DNA from: Gonium pectorale
Taxonomy: Eukaryota > Chlorophyta > Chlorophyceae > Chlamydomonadales > Volvocaceae
Assembly (NCBI GenBank): GCA_001584585.1
Contig: LSYV01000002.1
Span: 1,035,265-1,065,158, forward strand
Reading direction: 5' to 3'
Length of the DNA stretch: 29,894 nt
The translations under genes were made by a program, and so were the position numbers. Position 1 is the first letter of the stretch. The number at the start of each line of letters is the position of its first letter. This document shows, piece by piece, positions 9,953 through 19,394 of the stretch. A model generated the notes under the pieces. That model saw only the letters and a program-made list of their open reading frames with translations, was not told the origin of the DNA and made no database searches.

Positions 9953-9960
9953 GCACAGAT

Positions 9961-10713
9961 GGAGCTAAGGCACCTGCCGCCCGCTACGTGCCTACGCCCG
10001 CTCGTTGTGGCTTTGACGGGTACCTGTAACATCTGTAACATCTGTAATAAGTCCTGCGCTTCGCTCCCAGCGGCGCTGGCCTTGCTTGCAGTCCTCAAAC
10101 ATAACAACGATGTCGTTTGGGCCCCCATACATTGGCAAATGCAACCGACACCACCACACCGGGGCATTTCCGTGTGAGCTACCTGTAGACGGCAGCGAGC
10201 TCTGAATAGTTACTATCTACGATCACTGCGTTCCTCCGATAGTAACCTATCTAGGCTTGGCGCTACGGGTCTTAGGAAGCGAATGGACCTCAGCCGAAGG
10301 CCTTACACACGCAGAGCAGGCGGCGGGGTAAAGGCCCGAGCCAACACCCCGCACGAGCGGGCCAGCAGGCGCAACAAGAGTTCTGGCGCGCAGCGCCCAC
10401 ACAACCCACAGCCAACAGCAACCACGCGAGCAAGCAACAGGGCGGGTGGGGCCCCACACGGTGGCACTAAAAAGCAACGAGCTCTGTATGTAGTGGTAGG
10501 CAGAATGCCTGACACTGCCTCGTTGCGCGCCAAAAGACCGGCACTGCTGCCGTACAACCGCTAAGACCCTCCTCGCCAAACCAACTAATATCTGAGTAGT
10601 GAAGCGCAGGCAGTGGCTGGCGGCAAAGGGCCATCACGCAACGCCGCCATAGCAAACGGCAGCTGCCACCTGCAGAGGGCCGCCGCGGCCACCAATGGAT
10701 AGGGGACCGCTGA
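9961..10713. other. No gene seen
   Basis: GC-rich sequence without a supported exon. TAACATCTG is repeated near 10025-10045. Open frames in 10250-10580 have no motif and no counterpart elsewhere in the window. Confidence 0.35.
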
Positions 10714-10740
10714 CATCGAACTCCCAAATTCTACTCCGTT

Positions 10741-11684
10741 CAGCCTGGTTATCTTCAACGTTTTTTCGAAAAATACCCCTTGTTGTNNNNNNNNNNNNNN
10801 NNNNNNNNNNNNNNNNNNNNNNNNNNNNNNNNNNNNNNNNNNNNNNNNNNNNNNNNNNNNNNNNNNNNNNNNNNNNNNNNNNNNNNNNNNNNNNNNNNNN
10901 NNNNNNNNNNNNNNNNNNNNNNNNNNNNNNNNNNNNNNNNNNNNNNNNNNNNNNNNNNNNNNNNNNNNNNNNNNNNNNNNNNNNNNNNNNNNNNNNNNNN
11001 NNNNNNNNNNNNNNNNNNNNNNNNNNNNNNNNNNNNNNNNNNNNNNNNNNNNNNNNNNNNNNNNNNNNNNNNNNNNNNNNNNNNNNNNNNNNNNNNNNNN
11101 NNNNNNNNNNNNNNNNNNNNNNNNNNNNNNNNNNNNNNNNNNNNNNNNNNNNNNNNNNNNNNNNNNNNNNNNNNNNNNNNNNNNNNNNNNNNNNNNNNNN
11201 NNNNNNNNNNNNNNNNNNNNNNNNNNNNNNNNNNNNNNNNNNNNNNNNNNNNNNNNNNNNNNNNNNNNNNNNNNNNNNNNNNNNNNNNNNNNNNNNNNNN
11301 NNNNNNNNNNNNNNNNNNNNNNNNNNNNNNNNNNNNNNNNNNNNNNNNNNNNNNNNNNNNNNNNNNNNNNNNNNNNNNNNNNNNNNNNNNNNNNNNNNNN
11401 NNNNNNNNNNNNNNNNNNNNNNNNNNNNNNNNNNNNNNNNNNNNNNNNNNNNNNNNNNNNNNNNNNNNNNNNNNNNNNNNNNNNNNNNNNNNNNNNNNNN
11501 NNNNNNNNNNNNNNNNNNNNNNNNNNNNNNNNNNNNNNNNNNNNNNNNNNNNNNNNNNNNNNNNNNNNNNNNNNNNNNNNNNNNNNNNNNNNNNNNNNNN
11601 NNNNNNNNNNNNNNNNNNNNNNNNNNNNNNNNNNNNNNNNNNNNNNNNNNNNNNNNNNCCCCAAAATGGAAGATAACCAGGCTG
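10741..11684 (-). mobile_element. hAT-like DNA element spanning the assembly gap
   Basis: The left end CAGCCTGGTTATCTT (10741-10755) and right end AAGATAACCAGGCTG (11670-11684) are perfect 15-bp inverted repeats. Both sides carry ACTCCGTT (10733-10740 and 11685-11692), an exact 8-bp target duplication. Subterminal sequence (AACGTTTTTTCGAAA) matches the right end of the 9713-9952 element, so this copy is in the opposite orientation. The interior is unknown (Ns); nominal length is 944 bp, but the gap size may be a placeholder. Confidence 0.85.
10787..11658. other. Assembly gap (872 Ns)
   Basis: Run of undetermined bases. All ORFs crossing it are meaningless. Confidence 0.99.
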
Positions 11685-11818
11685 ACTCCGTTGCAGCGAC
11701 CACCGCAGCTGCTGCCGCCTACTTGCAACCCGCCACGCCAATCAAACTGCACATCTGCACCGACGAACAGTACGTACTGGCCACCATGCACAAGGATACC
11801 CCAGCTGCTGTCGGTTGA

Positions 11819-12265
11819 GCCCCTGCTAGATAGGGCTGCCGAACAGCCGAAGCCCTGTTGAATTTCCTATCCCTGCATTACCCACGACAGCCACGACTTC
11901 TTAGCGCGGGCGCCTTGATTGACAATGTTGCCATGCTGCCCATGCTGCCTCAATAGCTGCGTAGCACTACTAATTCGCTCAAACGCTGGGCGGCGTCCGT
12001 TACTTGACCTTTAGGTGTTGGCCCCTCCAAAGATACAACAAATAAAGAGGCTGTCCTCCATAGGTACATACCAGTAATGCCAAAAATACGACAGCCAGGA
12101 AGAGGCGGCCGCTCTTTTGACGTCAGTATCAGGCAAGCCCAGCATGCACCCTTGGTCCCCTGCTGAGCCCCAAGCCTCCAAAGCGGTATGCATTCTGTAC
12201 TGGAGGGCTGACACAGAACACGACAGCAGTATCCATACCCTCGGAGTAGTGCGTCTGCCGCGCCC
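11819..12265. other. 3' flank of copy B; no gene seen
   Basis: Relatively AT-richer spacer between the element-disrupted segment and the stop codon of copy B. No exon or repeat is recognised. Confidence 0.35.
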
Positions 12266-14938
12266 TCAAGCGGGTGCCGAAGCCTCGCCCATACTAGGCC
12301 CCGTCGGCAGCCCCGGCTCTATCCGCAGCTTCGCGAACCTCGCGTTCCACAGCCGGTTAAGGCGTGGCACACATCCGTCGCGCCGGTCGGTTGTCAGTGC
12401 TACTGACAGGTTGGTGAGGATGTAGCCCATGACGGGATCCGTTACCCGGAGCGGCAGGGCCGCGGCCAGGGCGGGCGGCCAGCTGGGCCACGCACCGCCT
12501 CCGAGCTTGAAGTGGTGGCGCACCAGGATCACAGCGGGGGCGGCAAGGTGCGCCTGCGGCACGCCACAGAGCAAGGGCCACATCAGGGCGTGGTGCAGAA
12601 CGCACCTACGCAGGCAGTGAGGCGGACGAACAGCCGGGCAAATGGTGGATCCGAGCCCTTGTTGCATGCGGCTGCCCGTCATCCCTGTCGCATTACGCTT
12701 GGTGCTGGGGCGGCTGCCGTGAGCGGCTGAGCGACCTGCCCACGAGGTGCAGACTCGTGACGTGGGACACAAGGGCATCCGCACACAGGAACGTACCCAC
12801 GCACCTGGTCATCTCAGTCAGCAGCTCCTTGGGTGAAGGCCCGCGCTCAGCCGCGGGTAGCTGCGCTTCTGGTTGTTCTTCGCCCTGTTGGTTCGTCTCC
12901 TTGATGGCCGCCTTATCACGGCCGTCACCTATCGCCAGCAGCGCCTCTACCTCCTGCTCGCCCAACATGGCTTCAATGAGCCTCTCCGCGAAGTGCCATG
13001 CGGTTGGCGCATGCAGTTCCCGGATCGTTGCCTCGTCTCTCCGTTCCAGGCAAATTGCCATTGCCCGTGTAGTCTGCTCGACCTGCACAGCGGGACAGCC
13101 CCGATCGTACATGGAAGGTGCTATCTCATCGGGAACATGCTTATTGAGATAATAGGGTGCATTCACAACAGCAGTAGCATGTGTGTTCCTCCCAAGTCCC
13201 CACGCCATTATCGCCCCCAAGTCTGCTGCCTCCTTAGTCTCCTGCTGACCTCAACACTGTTCCCGCACCTGCACCGCCGCTCGCCTCACCTCCTGTGCGG
13301 TGAAGGCGCCTCCCAACAGTTTCCAGAAAGGAGTTGTGTCGCGGGGCTCCGGCCACCGCGAGGGGCCATGGGCCGCGGGCCCCGCTTCGGGACCCTGTGC
13401 TGCTGCCGCGGCCGCCCCGCCGCCTCCGACAGCAGCGGCGGCCGCCAGCTGCCCAGCCTGCTGGGGTGGCCCCAGCGGCTGTATGTGCGCCCGGCTCGGC
13501 CAGGGGCAGGGGCAGAGCCAGAGGCTGTAGCGGGGGCTGGGGCTCAGCTGGCTGCGGCGGCTGCGGCTGCGGAAGCCGGCCTGGTAAGTGGTGATGCATG
13601 GCAATGCGGAGAGCGCTGATGATGAGGAGGTGCAGCCTGAAGGGCGCGCAAGGAGGGGGGATGGGCTGGCGGCAAGTACAGCAGCGGTTGGATAGGTAGA
13701 CGCAGGTAGCATAGCCGTTGACCAGGGCATTGTTTGGTAATGGTAGGGTTCCTTTGATGGTGGACAGAAGATAGAAATCATGTAGCTGCTTCCTATACTT
13801 ATTTGCAGCCATTGGAACAGGAGAGGGGAGCACGGAGCCACGGAGCGTGGTCTCATGAAAGCATGGCGGGCCGCAAGTACAGCAACGAATGGTGCAGAGT
13901 GCTACAGATGCCGTGAACCAGCCAAGATAAAGCGAGGTTCGTAGCATAATGGACATACAGCAGAGGCTCGTGGAGGGGGCAGGGGATCGCCGCCTAACCG
14001 ACGTACACCACCTCCGCACCTGTTTGTCGAAGTGAGGGGCCCCAATCCCGGCACATGTGCGTACAGGTAGCGCACGGCGAAGAAGGGGATCGACCCGGGC
14101 AGGTCCCATTCCAGGCACACCTGTAGCGAGGGCAGTGTGACATCGCTGGAGGTATCGATGAACACGGTGGGTGAAAGGAGGGGCAAGATTGGACAGGCAC
14201 GGCAGGAAGGCGCACCCGCCCTTTTGTCGCTTCCGCGCATGCGTACGGGTGCCGGTAGTGCCTGCTGGCAAGGATGCTTCAGTGGAATGCTGACGCGCCA
14301 AATTAGACCGCCGTGCGTATATGTATGCAAGAGGAACGAAGGTAGGTGTGCATCTGGGCCGTGATAGAGGCGCAAGGAGCACACCGCGCACACGCACGTG
14401 TCTCCTGTTGCTCATCGGGGACGTGCGTGCAGGTGGGCGCCTCCATCCAATCAACTGCACGGCACATCACTCGGGTCCTTGCCGCCAGCAGTACATGTCG
14501 CCCCACCCTGCAAGCCCTGTAACGGACCTCAATAAGCGACTGGACGACTGGAGCGTGGTGACGGACCCTGTATCCACCCGCATCGTAGCTGAGCTTCACG
14601 GCAGCGGACCATTTTTCGGGAGAGCATGTGGCCAATCGCGCATACTCCATATCCCTGGCTAATTGATAGTGGCTGTTCCAACGCTGCACGATGGCGGTGA
14701 GGCCCGCCGACCCGCCCTCCAGCAGTTCTTCAGGCACCTCAGGGGTGGAGTGACGGGGCCAATGCCGCCGGTACTTTTCGGCCAGGGCTTGGCCGCGAAG
14801 CTGCCAGAGTTGCAGACAAGTGCAAGCTGCGACCAGAAGGTCGCTCGCAGAGTGAGAGCGGGCGAGGACGGCCAACTTGAGGTCCAACGGCAGACGCATG
14901 AAGTCAAACGTCTCGGAGGTCGGGGTTCCTCGCTCCAT
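12266..14938 (-). pseudogene. F-box-like / cyclin-box gene, copy B, frameshifted in exon 3
   Basis: Minus-strand exons are 14938-14528, 14120-14020, 13636-13290, 13082-12805 and 12605-12266, with all splice sites and intron positions matching copies A and C. Exon 1 begins MERGTPTSETF and has the F-box-like LPLDLKLAVLARS and TCLQLWQLRGQALAEKY. Exon 2 has CLEWDLPGSIPFFAVRYLYA. Exon 4 has VEQTTRAMAICLERRDEATI. Exon 5 has CVLHHALMWPLLCGVPQAHL and ends at TGA 12268-12266. In exon 3 (347 nt rather than 349) four extra bases near 13481-13486, compared with copy C, shift the frame between AEPGAH and QPLGPPQQAGQ. Every other exon is open, so the lesion is recent, a sequencing error, or avoided by splicing. 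Also odd: VPQAHLAAPAV replaces the VPPAHLAAAAV of copy A. Confidence 0.7.
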
Positions 14939-15040
14939 TATTGCTGACGACCAGCACTGGAGCACGGCGACGGTGCTGCGGAGATATCCTAGAAATGAAT
15001 GAAGCTGCAGCAAAGTAGACAGCCGTTGCGATCGAAAGGC

Positions 15041-15048
15041 TATATATT
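15041..15048 (-). promoter_or_regulatory. Possible TATA element of copy B
   Basis: ATATATA on the minus strand, about 105 nt before the ATG, followed by GCC as in copy A. Copy C lacks a clear TATA at the matching distance. Confidence 0.3.
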
Positions 15049-15416
15049 GCGTTTTACCAAAATGATTATTCCGTAAGGTAGGACAACCATGTGTCGCGCG
15101 CGGGTGGACCGTATTGCAAGCGGAAGTAATACAAAGTCCCGCACCTTTGAAGCAGCTTTCGTTTGCTCACCCTGTTGGTCCGGGATGCTTGTCGTTTCAG
15201 ATGTTTTTGCTCTGTACATATGGCGGATCAGCAGACAGGTAGGGCGAAGAGCCGGTTCTGACAACTGTGCTGTATTCGCTCGGAACACCTGGGTGTGTGA
15301 TACCTGGGTTTGTCAGTCAGTACGGCGCCAAGCCGCCCACCAGCACTTGACGAGGGCCCGCCCCGCCCGGCCCGCCAGGCTTGCTATCCAACAAAACATT
15401 TGGCAAATCAATAGTG

Positions 15417-15611
15417 TCAGTCAAGAAGTTTCTTAGTAGAATTTTTCTTGCCAGCAGCCAGAATAATAGTGGTTGTCGACCATTGGAAGCTGCTGCTGTC
15501 GATATCACTGGGCTCAGTGCTGAAGCGGTTTCGGATGTATAGATATATAAAAGTATCCAAAGGCAACTGCAGCGACGCGGATGCCTCCGAGTGCGGGGTT
15601 TCGCAGGCCAT
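15417..15611 (-). pseudogene. Extra exon-1 remnant upstream of copy B
   Basis: Reads MACETPHSEASASLQLPLDT then FIYLYIRNRF from ATG 15611. This aligns with the family exon-1 start MARETPNSEAFDFMRLPLDL, and the upstream bases also match the copy C exon-1 leader. Similarity fades after about 30 residues and the frame stops at 15417 with Ser/Thr/Lys-rich sequence. It lies 673 nt before the copy B ATG in the same orientation. It is a decayed partial duplicate, less likely an alternative first exon. Confidence 0.6.
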
Positions 15612-15754
15612 GGGCCGATGGCTTCCGACCAAAAAGCACGGCACGGACCTGCGCTGCGCCAGAATTGGCTGTCGGGTCAGCCTGATTACTAACGTGAAGA
15701 AGTCGTGGCCAGCAGCACGCAAACTCCCAGGCCCCCCGCCTGAGCTTTACCGAC

Positions 15755-15815
15755 CACGCACCGGTGACACACACCGGGAGGGCCCGTCTGCTCGTATACC
15801 TCGCCCGCCATGGGG
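15755..15815 (+). repeat. Fragment of the hairpin-tail repeat family
   Basis: Contains ACACACCGGGAGGG and TCTGCTCGTATACCTCGCCC followed by GCCATG, matching the reverse complement of 24100-24155. The UUCG hairpin part is missing here. Confidence 0.6.
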
Positions 15816-16204
15816 GCGCGATACAGGGACCTGCTGGCTTGCGCACGGCTAAGCTGCTTACATGATAAGGGGCGGGCGGTGGCTGGAAGAGGATTCGAAG
15901 GATTTGGCTTCCAAACTCGTTGGGACCCGGGAGACAGTGTCAAAATCGTAATACGAAGCAACGAAGACCTTCTGAAGATGCCGGAGGCTTCCCCGAACCG
16001 ACCCTGATCCCGCGTCCCGCCCGTGCGGATAGCGCCGCGTTTCATAGCGCGCGAGCAGCCGAGCGCTCAGTGGAGTCAACCGAGGACGTGGTCTATTCGT
16101 ATTCCCGCCCCTGCATTCGGCGTGCGTACGAGCTCTAGCGTCCAGTCGCGTATGCTCTCTTGGTCATCCCTGCCCAAGATGAGAGCCATGTGCCATAACG
16201 TACC

Positions 16205-17220
16205 ATGTCCCCCGCGCGCTCCCGATTCCAGAGTGGTGGCAACGGCGGCAGCCCAACAAGCAGCGGAGGCGCCCGCGGGGACGGCAGCAGCGGTGGCAGT
16301 GGAGGTCAACCTCAAGTGGCAATGTAGGTGGGCATGTATGGCCCTTGGGGCTCCACTCATTATGGGTAATTTTGCTATTAGGGCATTGCATTTCCTTAGC
16401 ATCGTTCAGTGTGGTTCGTACGGAAGTTGACTCAGCTGCGCCGGCTGGTATTCGAGATCTTGCACAAAAAAACGAGAATGATACAACGTTGGAGCTTCCC
16501 TGTGTATGAGCCATGCTTCCATTCGAAAATGCACGTCTTGAACTGCGTACCAAATCGCAGTGTGCTCCCAGGATACTTGCCTGTCGCCCAACCTCAGCGC
16601 ACATCGCCATTGGGCCGCACAGCCCGCCTAAGCCCTGTGCGTTATGTCATGACCTCTGCCTCCGCCTGGGCACGAAGTCTCTCTGGCACATCTATCCCAC
16701 GCCCCGCCTGTCTTTCCCTTCTTCTCCGACCTCCTTCGCCCCATCCTGCACGCTCCCATGCGCAGGCTGCAAAGATGGCCGGTGCCGGGCCCACACCGCC
16801 ACCGGGTCCCGCTGCCGGGCTAGGCGCAGACGCGGCCTTCCTGCTGCTGCTGCCGCAGCTTAGCACACAATGGCTGCCGGCGGGTCGCGACCAACCGGGC
16901 GGCAGCGCCGCAAGCGCTGCCCAGGATCACCCAGAACTCCACCACAGTGAGCAGGAAGGCGGAGGCCAAGCAGGCCCGGGCTGGCGGAGGGCATTGGCTC
17001 ATCGTCGACGACCCCCACCGCCGGCGGTGGCCTTTCCTCGGCTGCGGCTGGCGGCCGCGGCCGTGGCGGCGGTTCTGACCTTCTGCCGCCAGCCACCGCC
17101 CGGTCGGATGGCGCGGGTGCCTGTGCCGGCGCCGGACCGAGCGTGCCAGGACGAATGGCGGCCCCTGCCAATGCCGCCCAGATGGCAGCGGCGGTGACAC
17201 AGCAGCTTGTGAGGCAGTAG
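16205..17220 (+). pseudogene. Ala/Gly/Ser-rich coding fragments, possibly a decayed gene
   Basis: A first segment from ATG 16205 reads MSPARSRFQSGGNGGSPTSS then GGARGDGSSGGSGGQPQVAM and meets a GTAGGT donor-like site at 16324. After a pyrimidine-rich tract ending GCGCAG (about 16768) comes MAGAGPTPPPGPAAGLGADA then AFLLLLPQLSTQWLPAG. In a different frame, the last part reads GIGSSSTTPTAGGGLSSAAA and MAAPANAAQMAAAVTQQLVR with a TAG at 17218-17220. The frames do not join cleanly through any intron I can see, so at least one break is likely. The family is unknown. The sequence after the stop is shared with 8420-8700. Confidence 0.3.
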
Positions 17221-17460
17221 TTGGGAGCTGCTTCATTGGAGGCCGGCGTTGAAACGCTGTTGTTTGTGTCTCAACACACAACACGCCTGGTGCACCGCAA
17301 GGCGATAAAGGCTCGTGGGGCCAGCGGCAGCAGGCAGGCAGCTGCCATGTTACGGCGTCCGTGCACGGTCGCCGCTGTAGCCTTGCTGTGTGGACTGGAC
17401 CGCCGGATTTTGTTCCATGTTTGAGTTGGGACGGAGTTTCAGACCTGCAGGCTGCTGTTG
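17180..17460 (+). repeat. Duplicated 3'-flank fragment related to 8420-8700
   Basis: Same ordered landmarks as the other copy (GGCTCGTGGGGCCAG, CGGCGTCCGTGC, CCGCCGG, TTCAGACCTGC). It starts near the end of the ORF that stops at 17220, so the shared block is probably a 3' untranslated region or element end. Confidence 0.6.
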
Positions 17461-17741
17461 CAATCGTCCCGCTGTCCTAATTGTCCCGCTCTGAATAGTC
17501 GGGAGGCGGTGTATGCCTGGCTAGGCAGTTGACTAACGGATAAACGTGTGCGTCCTGCGATTGTGCCGGCACTATCTAAGCCCTCCACCAAATACACTTG
17601 CATGTGGTTTCGGCGGCTGGGTTGCTAGGTGCGGTTGAAAGGCGATGGAAACTGTTCGCAGCAAACATGCGGGGTAGGTGCGATGCGTACCGGGATGCAT
17701 TAGGCGCTGTGATGCAGTACCGTACGTACTATCCATATGCA

Positions 17742-17866
17742 TCTGCTCGACTCCGTCGCCCGCCATGCCTTGTATTCTGCAAAAGTGAAACACTGCCATT
17801 GGGGAACCACACCACACCTCTACGGTCATACACACCCGAAGGTGCGACGTTTCCAGTAGGGCGGGG
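17742..17866 (-). repeat. Hairpin-tail repeat, rearranged copy
   Basis: At 17742-17764 lies a plus-strand motif identical over 22 nt to 25262-25283. At 17821-17866 lies the hairpin tail in minus orientation (GCACCTTCGGGTGT when read on the minus strand). In other copies the two modules have the same orientation, so here they have been brought together head to head. It ends in a G-run at 17862-17874. Confidence 0.65.
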
Positions 17867-19394
17867 GGGGGGGCGGTACGAAAAAGACACGCGAGTGAGG
17901 GCAGACGCACCCAATCCCCGGTCATGGACGGGACAGCTTACCAGGGCGTCCTTGATACTACGTTGTTACCTCGCTCGAACGGTCGTGGGTGTTCTCCTCG
18001 GCATTGCAGAGATTGCAGACTTCACCACCGGTCCATCTGCAAGCAGCGGTTGACCCGCCCTGCCGCCCACCCAAACCGACGAAGGCAGACCTGCAAGGAT
18101 TCGGTGCCCTACTGAAACGTGGAGGTGGCCTCCCCTGTCGCTGTTTTATTATCTTCCAGTACCGCTGTGCCTATGTCTGTACGGCATGGATAGGGTGTGG
18201 TGTCCTTTGTTGGGCGCGCGCTGTGCGCCCTCCCTGACTTCACTGACTCTCTCCCGCTGCCGATACAATAACCTGGGCGGGCGCTCCATCATCGGCACCA
18301 TGTAGCAATACCTTTCTCTCGTTGCGCTCCAATTGTCCTCACCTCCTGGTGTGCCCTGGCAGCTGACGTACCTGGTTCGTCCGAGGTGCATGTAGCTTTG
18401 CCCGCTTCGCTGTGCGGCGGTTGGTTGCCTGCCTGTGCGAGCAAAGTTCATGGTGCTGCCACGCATAGCGCGAGCTGTATCTGCGTTGGGGGCACCCCGC
18501 ACCCGCCCTACCTACCAGCACACTTCTGGCCAGTTTGAGGGCGCTTACAAACGCAGACACTGGTCTCTAACCCGCCAGGTTCCGCCGGCTGTGTTGTATG
18601 CACAATACCATGCACGCCAAACTACCAAAAGAAACATGGCGGGTGGGCATCCTTGCAGTTTGCACCGCAAGCGTGCAAGCTTGGTCTCCAGAGCGCAGAG
18701 GGCGTCATGGCAGACCGCAGGAAAAAAAGCAAAATAGAGAAGGGAAGACCGCAGGTATCCATGTCTCCCGTGGTCTCATCCGCACACCACCCATCTCGTA
18801 CGCCCAAGTATTGTACCCACGCGGCCACCGCAATGCACGCTACATACAGCGCACGGCTCGCGTATTTGGGCGCGCTCAGCGCGCATATAGGCTGAACCTT
18901 TGGGATCGTCAAGCTACCGGGTCTTTGATGGCAGGCCCGATCGATTTCCCAAACCCTACCGCCAGACTCGTGTATGGTGTTGCGCATGTTGGTGTTCGGT
19001 TACTTATGTAAGCCCCCCCTCCGCACGTACTGACACGTCCAGCCCACAGAAAGACAGAGAGACTGCCATGCAACAGCCAGCGGTCCAATCCCTGCGTGAA
19101 CACGGCAGCCGCGGCTACGCACGGACGATCCTATTGGAGCCGTACCTCATTAAGCCGTACGTCGATCTGGCAAGTGTACTTGGCGTGCCGAATCGTATCA
19201 CAGAGGCACACCAACATCGGCGACGAATGACGTCAAATAACGCCGCCTTCCAGCACTATTCACATAGCTGCACGACGGCACCATGCCCGCACGTGCCTGG
19301 CCGCACATACAGTGCCTTCAACTCTACGCCATTCCATGTGGATGGCACACAGCCCGGACGCCAGCAGTACCGGTGGTGCGCGTTCGCCGCCTCC
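17867..19394. other. Spacer between the B and C units; no gene supported
   Basis: About 1.5 kb 3' of copy C with only motif-free open frames (for example 18900-19439). No repeated segment or splice-bounded exon is recognised. Confidence 0.35.

Larger units (their letters stand above)
10714..11818 (+). pseudogene. Short coding-like segment interrupted by the gap-spanning DNA element
   Basis: Downstream of the element one frame reads VAATTAAAAYLQPATPIKLH then ICTDEQYVLATMHKD to a TGA at 11816-11818. With the element and one copy of its target duplication left out, the frame continues back into 10714-10740 (RTPKFYS). The IKLHICTDE stretch recalls the hydrophobic-strand-plus-TD motif of some nucleotide-sugar glycosyltransferases, but this is a guess from a few residues. 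It may be an exon of a host gene disrupted by the insertion. Confidence 0.25.

Noticed and set aside
10585..11861. Several 300-390-codon ORFs across the N run
   Set aside because: Most of their length is undetermined bases.
13234..14460. 408-codon minus-strand ORF
   Set aside because: It is a chimera that crosses introns 1 and 2 and runs through exons 1 to 3 of copy B, changing from noncoding to coding frames; the splice model explains the conserved parts better.
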